From contig NZ_BMUA01000043.1 in the NCBI RefSeq assembly GCF_014649955.1, forward strand, positions 1 through 44,004: DNA of 44,004 bases. Reading direction: 5' to 3'. A program made the translations under genes and the position numbers. A model generated the notes under the pieces. The model searched no databases. It was not told the DNA's origin and saw nothing but the letters and a program-made list of their open reading frames with translations. Of this stretch, positions 32,442 through 39,942 are shown piece by piece; position 1 is the stretch's first letter; every line of letters starts with the position of its first letter. The stretch comes from Streptomyces violascens. GTDB taxonomy: Bacteria; Actinomycetota; Actinomycetes; Streptomycetales; Streptomycetaceae.

Positions 32442-33143
32442 TCAGTTGAGGGGGTGGGGCGACAGGACGCTGAACCACAGCAGGACGATGGTGGCGACAC
32501 CCATCAGGGGGGTGAGTATCTCCGTCTCCATCTTGTTGCCGCTGCGCTTGATCACCACAATCTCGTAGCGGGTCTTGAGCGGCCACAGCCACGGGGCACC
32601 GCGCTTGGTGATGGAGTCGCCCAGGAGGTGCGCCACACAGCCCAGGCCGATCGCGTACGGCAGCCAACCTGGCGCGGACGGGATGAACTTGGCGATGGCC
32701 GCGGTTCCTACGCTGGCCATGGCCACGATGGTTCCCCAGGCGTGGAAACCGTGGCCGGGCGGGCAGAGATTGAGGGCTCGGACCGCCAGTGCCAGCAGGA
32801 AGAATGTCATGCCCACGGTGAACGGCCGACCCAGGTAGGTGACTCCTGCCCAGCTGCCCAGGGTCATGAAGGCCACGAAGAACAGGGAATGCGTGGCGTG
32901 GCGGTGCCCGCCGGAGATCCAGGCCACGAAGCGGCAGAGCATTTTGGAGACAGGGCCCAGGAAGTTGGCGATGGTGCCGTCATGGTGGTCGAGATCGGGT
33001 AGCAGTGCGGCACCCGCGCAGAGCACGGTGCCCATCAAGATTTCCTGCGGCGCCAGGTGCGTGTGCAGCATCATCGGTGGCAGGTATGGCGCGGTCCCCG
33101 CGAAGAGCAGTGCACCGCTGACGGCGTGCGAATGGCCCATCAT
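32442..33143 (-). CDS. YdjM-type membrane-bound metal-dependent hydrolase (DUF457)
   Basis: ATG 33143 follows GGGGGAGAA; the product is 233 residues. It shows the DUF457/YdjM pattern: GHSHAVSGALLFAG at the start, LLPDLDHHDGTIANFLGP (metal-binding Asp/His cluster) and GGHRHATHSLFFVAFM. Several membrane helices follow, and a conserved ALGCVAHLLGDSITKRGAPW-like block with its own His and Asp. In E. coli YdjM is controlled by LexA; the reaction is not established, though membrane-embedded hydrolysis, perhaps of a lipid, is proposed. Dyad site j lies 106 bases upstream. The C-terminal tail EILTPLMGVATIVLLWFSV ends at the membrane. Confidence 0.88.
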   Translation of the reverse strand: MMGHSHAVSGALLFAGTAPYLPPMMLHTHLAPQEILMGTVLCAGAALLPDLDHHDGTIANFLGPVSKMLCRFVAWISGGHRHATHSLFFVAFMTLGSWAGVTYLGRPFTVGMTFFLLALAVRALNLCPPGHGFHAWGTIVAMASVGTAAIAKFIPSAPGWLPYAIGLGCVAHLLGDSITKRGAPWLWPLKTRYEIVVIKRSGNKMETEILTPLMGVATIVLLWFSVLSPHPLN

Positions 33144-33248
33144 GGCGTGTTCGTTCTCCCCCGTTGGATCTGGCACGTTCCCGGGCCGCGCGGCACCAGC
33201 GGCGTGGGACACCACCGCGAGGAGGAACGTCTCAGCCCCGCATGCTAG

Positions 33249-33272
33249 TTGCTTGTTTGCGCAATGTGGAAA
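33249..33272. promoter_or_regulatory. Dyad operator site j
   Basis: TTGC-TTGT-TTGC-GCAA-TGTG-GAAA: the left half is exact, the right outer arm is weak. It lies 106 bases upstream of the YdjM-type gene and after the mscS stop. Confidence 0.7.
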
Positions 33273-33331
33273 TAGTGGCGGAACGGTAGGTGCCGAGAGG
33301 TCGGCTGCATCGTGCGAGGGCGCCCGAACCT

Positions 33332-34003
33332 TCAGATCAGGGGCGTCTCGCGGGCAGGCGGGCCGATCGCTGCGCCGAGTACTGCGTTGTTGGGGAGGAG
33401 CATCTTGCCGTCCTCCGTGTGGAGTTCGACGAAAAGTAGAGTCATGTCGGTGACCTCGCCCTCGATGCGGCCGCCGAGCGGTCCCGACTGGACGCTGACC
33501 TTCTCGCCGATCGTGAAGGGGTGCGAGACCAGCAGCACCAGGCCGGCGAAGATGTTTCCGAGGACGGGCTGCGCGGCGATCCCGAGTATCACCCCGGTCA
33601 GCGCACCGCCCAGCAGCAGCTTGCTCCACTCCACCCGGAGCAGGCTGAGCGCTCCGAGGATCACCAGCGCGTAGCCGGAGAGCAGGCAGATCACGCGCAG
33701 CGCGGCGGAGCGGTTGTCGCTGATCCGGCCGGTCAGCAGCTTCACTAGATCGTCCGTGGCCCCGCGCACCGCGATGAGCGCGCCCACCAGGAAGATCCCG
33801 GCGCTGATGCCCGCGATCACCCGGGAGGTCATCGACTGATGACTGTCCGGGTTGCCCAGGAGCCCGCCGAAGTTGAGCGAGACGACGAGGCCGCCGACGG
33901 CGAGCGACGTGGTGATGACGGCCCGCCGGGTACGGATCACCCCTCGCCAGTGCAGGCCGTGTCCGACGGCCGCGCTGCCTGCGGGTTTACTGTCCTGATC
34001 CAC
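33332..34003 (-). CDS. MscS-family mechanosensitive channel
   Basis: GTG 34003 has AGGGAG seven bases upstream and gives 223 residues (VDQDSKPAGSAAVGHGLHWR). Earlier possible starts (ATG 34027, TTG 34096) lack a ribosome site. Four membrane helices are seen, the last being the pore helix (LLLGGALTGVILGIAAQPVLG NIFAGLVLLVSHPF, with the Gly/Ala packing of MscS TM3). A short beta domain follows (IGEKVSVQ, GGRIEGEVTDMTLLFVELHT, DGKMLLPNNAVLGAAI). The C-terminal alpha/beta domain of E. coli MscS is missing, as in short actinobacterial forms. It releases solutes under turgor. Dyad site k is 109 bases upstream, shared with the M-box/Nramp unit on the other strand. Confidence 0.92.
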   Translation of the reverse strand: MDQDSKPAGSAAVGHGLHWRGVIRTRRAVITTSLAVGGLVVSLNFGGLLGNPDSHQSMTSRVIAGISAGIFLVGALIAVRGATDDLVKLLTGRISDNRSAALRVICLLSGYALVILGALSLLRVEWSKLLLGGALTGVILGIAAQPVLGNIFAGLVLLVSHPFTIGEKVSVQSGPLGGRIEGEVTDMTLLFVELHTEDGKMLLPNNAVLGAAIGPPARETPLI

Positions 34004-34111
34004 CGATGAGCTCCCTGTGGTGTGCATGTCGCGGAGCAGAGTACCCGCCCCCGGGCGGGTACTGCCGGGGGCCCCGAACGAGTCGTTCCGCGTCAAAGGT
34101 TCACCAAGCAG

Positions 34112-34135
34112 TTGCGTGATCGCGCAACAAGGAGG
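34112..34135. promoter_or_regulatory. Dyad operator site k
   Basis: TTGC-GTGA-TCGC-GCAA-CAAG-GAGG: the left half is good, the right outer arm is lost. It lies between mscS (109 bases away) and the M-box leader (28 bases away). Confidence 0.65.
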
Positions 34136-34162
34136 CTATGCTTCTGGAGGTTTGAAGAAGGC

Positions 34163-34322
34163 ACCTCGTTCGGTGAGGCGTCTGCACGGACACAGGCCAC
34201 TGACCCCACGACTTCGAGAGACGCCCAGGGTCAGGACAGGTCTCCCCGGCTCAAGGGGTGACTCCAAGTGGCTTCCCCTATGGGGATTACGCCGTGCAGT
34301 GCCAAAGCTCTGACGAGATGGG
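34163..34322 (+). ncRNA. M-box (ykoK) magnesium riboswitch
   Basis: The conserved M-box blocks are all present in order: CGGTGAGGCGTCTGCACGGA then CACAGGCCACTGACCC (34171-34207), CGAGAGACGCCCAGGGTCAG (34214-34233), AGGGGTGACTCC (34254-34265), and CAGTGCCAAAGCTCTGACGAG (34298-34318). They match the Mg2+-sensing aptamer that controls mgtE and ykoK-type transporters. The closing stem pairs CCTCGTTC with GACGAGATGG. When Mg2+ is bound, such aptamers stop expression of the gene downstream. A small stem (ACCGGG/CCCGGT, 34327-34343) follows, but I cannot identify the switching structure. The gene downstream is an Nramp-like transporter, which fits. Confidence 0.92.
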
Positions 34323-34629
34323 GTGAACCGGGGTACGCCCGGTCCGCTCCTTGCCGCGTCGTCCGGCACCCGCGCGCGCCCCGGCCGGAAGGAGGCGAGA
34401 GACATTGGATTGCAGTTGCACTAGTCCGGGCCACAGTCGGCCCCGCATCCGTGTGACCTCGCCCGACTTCGGCACGCGCTGACGACACTCACCATCCACG
34501 GACACCTCCGCACACCTGGCACCCGTACGGCCTCGCGCCGTCCCGGGTCACCGGGTTGCCCCGCCGTGTCCGCAGAATGCACGCGTGCCCCCAAACCCAT
34601 CCCCTGCGAGGGGAGTTGGGAGGACCCGC

Positions 34630-36294
34630 ATGACCACCGCACCCATGAAGTCCAGCAGCGTGACCATCAAGCCCACCGTGCCCGCGCCGCGCACCGCGGT
34701 CCTCGATGATGCCCACACCGGCGACATCCGCGGTGCACTGGGCACCATCAAGCAGCACGACATTGGTGAACGCCGAGGTCTGTCCGCCAAGTTCAAGACG
34801 CTGCTCGCGATAGTCGGGCCCGGACTCATCGTGATGGTCGGCGACAATGACGCGGGCGCGTTCGCCACCTACGGCCAGGCCGGCCAGAACTACGGCACCA
34901 GCCTGCTGTGGACCCTGCTCCTGCTGGTTCCCGTCCTGTACGTCAACCAGGAGATGGTGCTGCGCCTCGGCGCGGTCACCGGCGTCGGGCACGCCCGCCT
35001 CATCCTGGAGCGGTTCGGCAAGTTCTGGGGCGCGTTCTCCGTCATCGACCTGTTCCTGCTCAACGCCCTGACTCTGGTGACGGAGTTCATCGGGATCACT
35101 CTCGCCCTGGACTACCTGGGACTGCCCAAGACCGGGGGAGTGCTGGTCGCCGCCGTGGTGATCGTCGCCTCGGCGTTCACCGGCTCGTTCCAACGCTTCG
35201 AGCGTGTGGCGGTCCTGCTGTGCGCGGGCTCGCTGCTCCTCGTACCGCTGTACTTCATGGTCCACCCGAAGCCGTCACAGATGGCACATGACTTCGTGGT
35301 GCCCAACATGCGGGGCGGATCGGGCGAGTTGGCAACGGTCATGCTGCTGATCATCGGCATAGTCGGGACGACGGTGGCTCCCTGGCAGCTGTTCTTCCAG
35401 CAGTCGTACGTCATCGACAAGCGCATCACCCCGCGCTTCATGAAATACGAGAAGGCCGACCTGTGGATCGGCATCGTCGTCGTCATCGTGGGTGCCGCCG
35501 CGATCACGGGCTTCACCGCGGCCACGTTCGCGGGCACCGACGGCTTCGGCCACTTCACCGACCAGGCAGGCGTGGCCCGGGGCCTGGAGGCGCACGTGAG
35601 CAAGGCGGCCGGAGTCCTGTTCGCGATCGCCCTGCTGGACGCCTCGATCATCGGCGCGTTCGCCGTGTCGCTGTCCACCGCGTACGCGATCGGCGATGTG
35701 TTTGGCATGAAGCACTCGCTGCACCGGGGCGTGAACGGAGCCAAGGGCTTCTACGCCGTGTACGCCGGGCTCGTTGCCGTCGCGGCCACGATCGTGCTGA
35801 TCCCGGGCTCCCCGCTGGGTCTGCTCACCCAGGGCGTGCAGACCCTCGCCGGTGTGCTGCTGCCCTCGGCTTCCGTCTTCCTCCTGCTGCTCTGCAACGA
35901 CAAGGCCGTGCTCGGCCCGTGGGTCAACGGCCCCAAGACCAATGCCTTCACCGCTGCCGTGGTCGGCGTGCTGGTCACCCTGTCGGTCATCCTGACCGCC
36001 TCCGTCCTGTTCCCGGACATCACCTCGAACGCGATCCTCGACATCATGGCCGCCTGCGGGGTGACCGGGATCCTGGCTGCCGGGTACTCCTTCACCCGCC
36101 GCCGCACCGGCACCAAGGAAGACCCCATCGACCGCACCGGCAAGGAGAACTGGCGGATGCCACCGCTGGAGACCCTCACCCGGCCCACCATGTCCACCGC
36201 CCGCAAGATCGGCATGGGCGCCCTGCGCACCTACCTCCTGATCGCGATGATCCTGGTTGTCATCAAGATCGTTCAGGTCGCCCTCGGTCAGTGA
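34630..36294 (+). CDS. Nramp-related magnesium transporter
   Basis: ATG 34630 has GGGAGG six bases upstream and gives 554 residues with about eleven membrane helices. The fold follows Nramp: a first helix GPGLIVMVGDNDAGAFATYG, and a sixth helix IVGTTVAPWQLFFQQSYV. In manganese and iron Nramps these sites read DPGN and (A/M)PH; here Asp72-Asn73-Asp74 and a TVAPWQ motif without the metal-binding Met are found, as expected of the magnesium-type branch (NRMT). The M-box riboswitch in its leader agrees with Mg2+ as substrate. It probably imports Mg2+ when cell Mg2+ is low. The long leader (about 300 bases after the aptamer) may hold further control. Dyad site k gives a second, transcriptional layer. 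Confidence 0.92.
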   Translation: MTTAPMKSSSVTIKPTVPAPRTAVLDDAHTGDIRGALGTIKQHDIGERRGLSAKFKTLLAIVGPGLIVMVGDNDAGAFATYGQAGQNYGTSLLWTLLLLVPVLYVNQEMVLRLGAVTGVGHARLILERFGKFWGAFSVIDLFLLNALTLVTEFIGITLALDYLGLPKTGGVLVAAVVIVASAFTGSFQRFERVAVLLCAGSLLLVPLYFMVHPKPSQMAHDFVVPNMRGGSGELATVMLLIIGIVGTTVAPWQLFFQQSYVIDKRITPRFMKYEKADLWIGIVVVIVGAAAITGFTAATFAGTDGFGHFTDQAGVARGLEAHVSKAAGVLFAIALLDASIIGAFAVSLSTAYAIGDVFGMKHSLHRGVNGAKGFYAVYAGLVAVAATIVLIPGSPLGLLTQGVQTLAGVLLPSASVFLLLLCNDKAVLGPWVNGPKTNAFTAAVVGVLVTLSVILTASVLFPDITSNAILDIMAACGVTGILAAGYSFTRRRTGTKEDPIDRTGKENWRMPPLETLTRPTMSTARKIGMGALRTYLLIAMILVVIKIVQVALGQ

Positions 36295-36304
36295 ATCCCA
36301 TCGG

Positions 36305-36329
36305 CCGGGACGGGTTTCACACGTCCCGG
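36305..36329 (+). terminator. Hairpin terminator after the Nramp-like gene
   Basis: CCGGGACG (36305-36312) and CGTCCCGG (36322-36329) form a perfect 8-bp stem with a 9-base loop, eleven bases after the stop codon. Confidence 0.75.
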
Positions 36330-36358
36330 GCCACTCCGTGAAGTGAGGTGTGTTCGTC

Positions 36359-36730
36359 ATGCTCGCCGCACTCGACCACGTCCAACTCGCCGCCCCGGCC
36401 GGTTCCGAGGACGTGCTGCGCAGCTTCTATCTCGCCGCCCTGCAGATGACGGAGATCCCCAAGCCCGCTGGGCTGACCCGGCGAGGCGGCTGCTGGTTCG
36501 CCGCCGCCGACGGTGGGCGGCTGGAGATCCATGTCGGTATCGAGGACGGGTTCCGCCCGCCCCGCAAAGCCCACCCAGCGGTGCGGGTGACCGGACTCGA
36601 CGCTCTCGCCGCCCGCCTGGAGCAGCACGGCGCGCCCGTCGTCTGGGGCGTCAGCCTGCCGACCCACCGCCGCTTCTACACCCAGGATCCGGTCGGCAAC
36701 CGCCTGGAATTCCTGGAACCACTGACGTAG
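36359..36730 (+). CDS. VOC-family (glyoxalase-fold) protein
   Basis: ATG 36359 has GTGAGG about ten bases upstream and fits better than GTG 36350, which overlaps it. The 123-residue product has the VOC pattern: LAALDHVQLAAPAGSEDVLR at the start, FYLAALQMTEIPKP, RLEIHVGIEDGFRPP, HPAVRVTGLDALAARLEQHG, and the end FYTQDPVGNRLEFLEP. These proteins bind a divalent metal with His and Glu (here His near 8, His near 65 and Glu near 118) and act on small thiol or enediol compounds, or confer resistance. The substrate is unknown. It lies between two hairpins as its own unit. Confidence 0.88.
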   Translation: MLAALDHVQLAAPAGSEDVLRSFYLAALQMTEIPKPAGLTRRGGCWFAAADGGRLEIHVGIEDGFRPPRKAHPAVRVTGLDALAARLEQHGAPVVWGVSLPTHRRFYTQDPVGNRLEFLEPLT

Positions 36731-36731
36731 C

Positions 36732-36752
36732 CAGGGGGAGTGGCTGCCCCTG
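36732..36752 (+). terminator. Hairpin after the VOC gene
   Basis: CAGGGG (36732-36737) and CCCCTG (36747-36752) form a 6-bp stem with a 9-base loop, starting two bases after the stop. Confidence 0.5.
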
Positions 36753-36902
36753 CCCGCCCTTCACCGGCCTTCCCCGGCAGCCGCGGGCCGGATCACGCAT
36801 GCCGCCCGGTAGCCGTGCTGACCGGGCTCTGCGCGTTCAGCCCCTTCATCGGCGTCTTCGTGCGTCCACTTGTCGATCCCCTTGTCTTTGGAGGTGACTC
36901 AT

Positions 36903-37148
36903 GTGTCTGTGTTCACCCACCACGGCGTCCGGTACTCCGCCCCCTTGCTCGCTTTCTTCACTCACGTTGCCCGGCGTTTGGCCGACAGCCCCCTCGACCA
37001 TGCGGCGCTGTACGCGGCGTCCACGCACACCCCGGCTCCTCTGCGGGCCACCGTTGCCGTCCCCGCGCGGCCGCACGCCCACTGGCAGGCCGTAGTCCGC
37101 GAAGACGGCCACCGCCGCGGTGAGACTCGCCGGCATTCCGGCGACTGA
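36903..37148 (+). CDS. Small protein of 81 residues, unknown
   Basis: GTG 36903 has TTTGGAGG about nine bases upstream. The product (VSVFTHHGVRYSAPLLAFFT, then HVARRLADSPLDHAALYAAS and RATVAVPARPHAHWQAVVRE) begins in a His-rich style and ends charged. There is no signal peptide, and I recognise no family. It lies just upstream of a broken regulator gene in the same direction, 46 bases apart, so they may once have formed an operon. Confidence 0.45.
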   Translation: MSVFTHHGVRYSAPLLAFFTHVARRLADSPLDHAALYAASTHTPAPLRATVAVPARPHAHWQAVVREDGHRRGETRRHSGD

Positions 37149-37194
37149 TGCGCCAACTCCCGCTTTCCAAAGCCGATGTGAGGGATGTGGTCCC

Positions 37195-37764
37195 ATGCTT
37201 TCTACCTCCAATCACGCACGGCTGAGCCTCCCGGCCGGCCGTGAAATCCCGTGTTCCGGTCAGGTCGGCGTAGAAGAGCCGCAGTGGCGGGCCACTTCAG
37301 GTGCGCCCGTCCACCTGAGAGTTCCCGCCACCGACTCTCCCGGAGCGGACATGCCTCTGCGTTACCTACGCGTCCTCCGTCTGCACCCCACTTGCACCGG
37401 CACATACGGTGCCCCCGCTTCCCTGCCGGTCATCCCGCCTCTGCGGTTCCCGAGGGCGCCACGGGTCTCGTCATCGACCGCGAGCGACGCGCCGTCAGCA
37501 TCGAGGGCACCCCGGTCCGGCTCACCTATCGAGAGTTCGAGCTGCTGGCTCATCTGGTGGCGCACCCCCGCAGGGCGCACAATCGCAGCCAGCTGATGAA
37601 CACGGTGTGGGGGTCAGCCCGCTGTTGGGGGCCTGTGCACCATCGATGTCCACATCGCCCGGCTGCGACGCAAGCTCGGCCCCGTCCACGCTGCCGCCAT
37701 CACCGCGGTGCACCAGATCGGGTACGCCTACGTACCCGAATCGACCGATTCGCGCGCGGCATGA
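37195..37764 (+). pseudogene. Winged-helix (OmpR/PhoB-type) regulator gene, frameshifted
   Basis: ATG 37195 (GAGGG upstream) begins MLSTSNHARLSLPAGREIPC. A frame change near 37450 leads to ATGLVIDRERRAVSIEGTPV, then LTYREFELLAHLVAHPRRAH and RSQLMNTVWG. A second change near 37625 leads to TIDVHIARLRRKLGPVHAAA and VHQIGYAYVPES with a stop at 37762. This is a trans_reg_C winged helix: the LTYREFELL and IDVHIARLRRKLG blocks bind DNA. There is no receiver domain, so it was a short one-component regulator. Two frameshifts make it inactive. It lies upstream of the mgtC leader and may once have governed the neighbouring genes. Confidence 0.8.
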
Positions 37765-37880
37765 TCCCTGCCCGGGTTTGCGATCAACAGGTTGGCCCTG
37801 GCCTGCATGGCGGTTTGGATGCCCTGGGCAGGTGGGCTTCCGAGGTGCCACAAGGGGCCTCTCTCACAACTTGCCCCTTC

Positions 37881-37904
37881 TTGCGTGATCATGCAAGTAT
37901 GGAG
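37881..37904. promoter_or_regulatory. Dyad operator site l
   Basis: TTGC-GTGA-TCAT-GCAA-GTAT-GGAG: TTGC and GCAA at 8-base spacing are exact, the rest is weak. It shares TTGCGTGATC with site k. It lies 123 bases upstream of the mgtC leader peptide. Confidence 0.6.
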
Positions 37905-38026
37905 GTGTGCAGGGTCGAAGACCGCATGTACACGGCTCCAGGGCCGCCGCACTGCGGCCTTGGAGCCACACTCTCCGTTCGTCGGACGGTATACGTCAGG
38001 TGCCTGACAGGAAGGGGGCGAGAAGC

Positions 38027-38101
38027 ATGGACCGCAGCAGTCCCGGCCATCATCGGCCGCACAACCTTCCGCTCCCCGGTGTCTTGCCGCACCTGCGCTG
38101 A
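38027..38101 (+). CDS. Proline-rich leader peptide of mgtC, 24 residues
   Basis: ATG 38027 has GGAAGGGGGCGAGAA directly upstream. The 24 codons read MDRSSPGHHRPHNLPLPGVL and end PHLR. Five prolines, with a PLPGVLP cluster near the end, would slow ribosomes when Mg2+ or charged Pro-tRNA is low. In Salmonella, proline-bearing leaders (mgtL, mgtP) control mgtA and mgtC in this way. The stop (38099-38101) abuts a set of competing hairpins before mgtC. I infer an attenuation-like role. Confidence 0.6.
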   Translation: MDRSSPGHHRPHNLPLPGVLPHLR

Positions 38102-38178
38102 CCGGCCTCGACCGGTCCCGTAGTACGGGAGCAGCCCCTGTCCCGTTCACCGGTACGCGGTCCGCCGCGACCACCGGT
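38101..38178 (+). promoter_or_regulatory. Competing hairpins between leader peptide and mgtC
   Basis: Several mutually exclusive stems can form: ACCGG/CCGGT (38101-38116), TCCCG/CGGGA (38116-38130), ACGGGA/TCCCGT (38125-38146), CCGGT/ACCGG enclosing the last (38112-38153), and CGCGG/CCGCG within ACCGGT...ACCGGT (38149-38178). A ribosome at the leader stop would cover the first one and free the enclosing form. The last stem ends just before the mgtC ribosome site. Confidence 0.45.
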
Positions 38179-38195
38179 TCCGAGGAGGTGCCCCC

Positions 38196-38993
38196 ATGCA
38201 CACCCTGACCACCCTCGACTTCGTACTCCGCCTGGCCACCGGCTTGGGCTGCGGCGCTCTGATCGGTACCGAGCGGCAGTGGCGGGCCCGGATGGCCGGA
38301 CTGCGGACCAACACCCTGGTCGCGCTCGGCGCCACCGCCTTCGTGCTCTACAGCGAAGCCGTCACCGACACCGGCAGCCCCACCCGGGTCGCCTCCTACG
38401 TCGTCTCCGGGATCGGCTTTCTCGGCGCCGGTGTGATCATGCGTGACGGAGGCGGCATCTCCGGCCTCAACACCGCGGCCACGCTGTGGTGTTCAGCCGC
38501 CGTCGGAGTCCTGGCCGCCTCCGGCCATCTGGCCTTCGCTCTTCTGCTCACCCTGGCCGTCCTCGGCGTCCACGTACTTCTGCGCCCGGCCGGACGCTTC
38601 CTCGACCGCGCACCGGCCGCCGGAAACGACCAGGACACCGATGTCCCCGCCACCGTGCACGTGGAGTGCGACCGTGCCGCAGAGACCCACATCCGGGCCC
38701 TGCTGCTCCAGGCGCTCACAGCGTCCGGACTCGCCCCCACCGCGCTGCGCGCCCATCGGCGCGACTCCGGCACCACCAGCCTGCGCGCCACGATGACCGT
38801 CTCCGGTGACATCACCCGCGCGCTGGAACAGGTCGTCGCCCGGCTTTCCCTGGAACCCGGCATTCAGGACCTGCACTGGCACCTGGACAGCACCACGGAC
38901 ACCGACGACACCGCAGGCGGCGACCGCGACCAGCCTGCCCGGCAGCCCATGCCGCACTTGTCCGAGCCCAACTCCACCTGCGCAACCCGGTAG
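38196..38993 (+). CDS. mgtC: MgtC/SapB-family protein
   Basis: ATG 38196 has GAGGAGG seven bases upstream and gives 265 residues. The N-terminal half is the MgtC domain with about four to five helices. Signature blocks are LRLATGLGCGALIGTERQWR, AGLRTNTLVALGATAFVLYS, RVASYVVSGIGFLGAGVIMR and GGISGLNTAATLWCSAAVGV. The C-terminal half (about 150-235) is the ACT-like cytosolic domain. MgtC proteins help cells grow at low Mg2+ and adjust membrane potential through the F1Fo ATP synthase; they are not Mg2+ transporters. Its leader codes for a proline-rich peptide followed by hairpins, and dyad site l lies further upstream. With the M-box/Nramp unit 1.9 kb away, it forms a Mg2+-starvation group. Confidence 0.93.
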   Translation: MHTLTTLDFVLRLATGLGCGALIGTERQWRARMAGLRTNTLVALGATAFVLYSEAVTDTGSPTRVASYVVSGIGFLGAGVIMRDGGGISGLNTAATLWCSAAVGVLAASGHLAFALLLTLAVLGVHVLLRPAGRFLDRAPAAGNDQDTDVPATVHVECDRAAETHIRALLLQALTASGLAPTALRAHRRDSGTTSLRATMTVSGDITRALEQVVARLSLEPGIQDLHWHLDSTTDTDDTAGGDRDQPARQPMPHLSEPNSTCATR

Positions 38994-39522
38994 CGAGCAG
39001 AACGGAAGCGGCGAGGCCAGGCATGCCGACAGGGTTGTCTAGGTGACGCCCACACGCCCGAAGCATGGATGTGGGCCCACGCCCGAACCGCACCCACACC
39101 GCTGGTCACCACGAATCCCGTAAACGGCCTACATCGCAGATCGTCGAGGAACTCCTGGCCTGGCGGAGGCCGACGTGTCCATCCTCGTTCACGGCCCGGG
39201 GCCTGGGTGGCAAAGCGGCCGAGGCCCATGGTGCGCCGGAGCAGTCTCGGGGCAATCCGACTCGCTCGGCTCCCCTGATGACAAGGCTGGAAGTCAGCCA
39301 TTTGAGAATCGCATCGGTGCGGGCTAAATCACCTCAAGGGGTCACCCTCGCGAGATCTGTACGTCGCGCAAAAGGGTCAACTTGAAAATGGAGTCCTGCA
39401 TTCCTGGATCTCTACGTAGACTGACCTGGGATATTCGATCGTGAGCGGAGCGGTGAAGGTGCTGGTCGGGGGTTGTTTGGGTAATGGTTGGAGGCTTCCG
39501 GGGGAAGTGTTACCTTCCGGCT
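38994..39522. other. No supported gene downstream of mgtC
   Basis: Frames are short and unmotivated. From about 39400 base composition is less GC-rich than around it, which suggests a different origin. No hairpin terminator is obvious right after mgtC. Confidence 0.35.
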
Positions 39523-39753
39523 TCAAAGCTCAGATATCTCTTTATTTCGTGAATATCGAAGGCTGGATTCTGGATCTTGTGGCTGTCCGAAACCCTGCGG
39601 AGTACGGGTCATTCGGCATTGATTGGCCGGGAACATCCCGTTAGGTTCGCCTTCGCTCGCCAGAGTGCTGGCCTCTGCGAAGGCGCGGGCCGCGGCGAGG
39701 TTCTCCGCGAACTGGGCGTCGGCGGTGTCCCACGCGATCCCGAGCGCATCCAA
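39523..39753 (-). pseudogene. Fragment resembling a helicase-associated (HA) domain
   Basis: The minus strand reads MDALGIAWDTADAQFAENLA, then AARAFAEASTLASEGEPNG. The pattern LGIxWDxxDAxFxxxLAAARAF recurs in HA domains at the C-terminal end of Streptomyces terminal and plasmid helicases. Neighbouring frames carry no more of it. A larger, also broken, HA-domain region lies at 41092-41790 on the same strand, so both may be from one ancestral gene. Confidence 0.4.
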
Positions 39754-39942
39754 CTCCTCGGCCTGCTCCCTGCTCCCTGCTCATCTGCCCGGCCCGCAGC
39801 GCGCGCGGCTGCGACTGCCCATGTTCAGCCGCACCTCTCCGTACGGCTGGATATGTAGCCAGGACAGCGCGGGCAGGGCTCCGGAGCGGAGAACTGACTG
39901 CACGTCACGGGGTGGCTGGCTGCATGGAAAACGCAAGGCCCT

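Noticed and set aside
34027..34096. TTG 34096 or ATG 34027 as the mscS start
   Set aside because: No ribosome site for either, and TTG 34096 lies next to operator k; GTG 34003 has AGGGAG at good distance.
37901..38124. A longer upstream frame from ATG 37927 (MYTAPGPPHCGLGAT) as the mgtC leader
   Set aside because: No ribosome site; the 24-codon frame at 38027 has a far better one and ends right at the hairpins.
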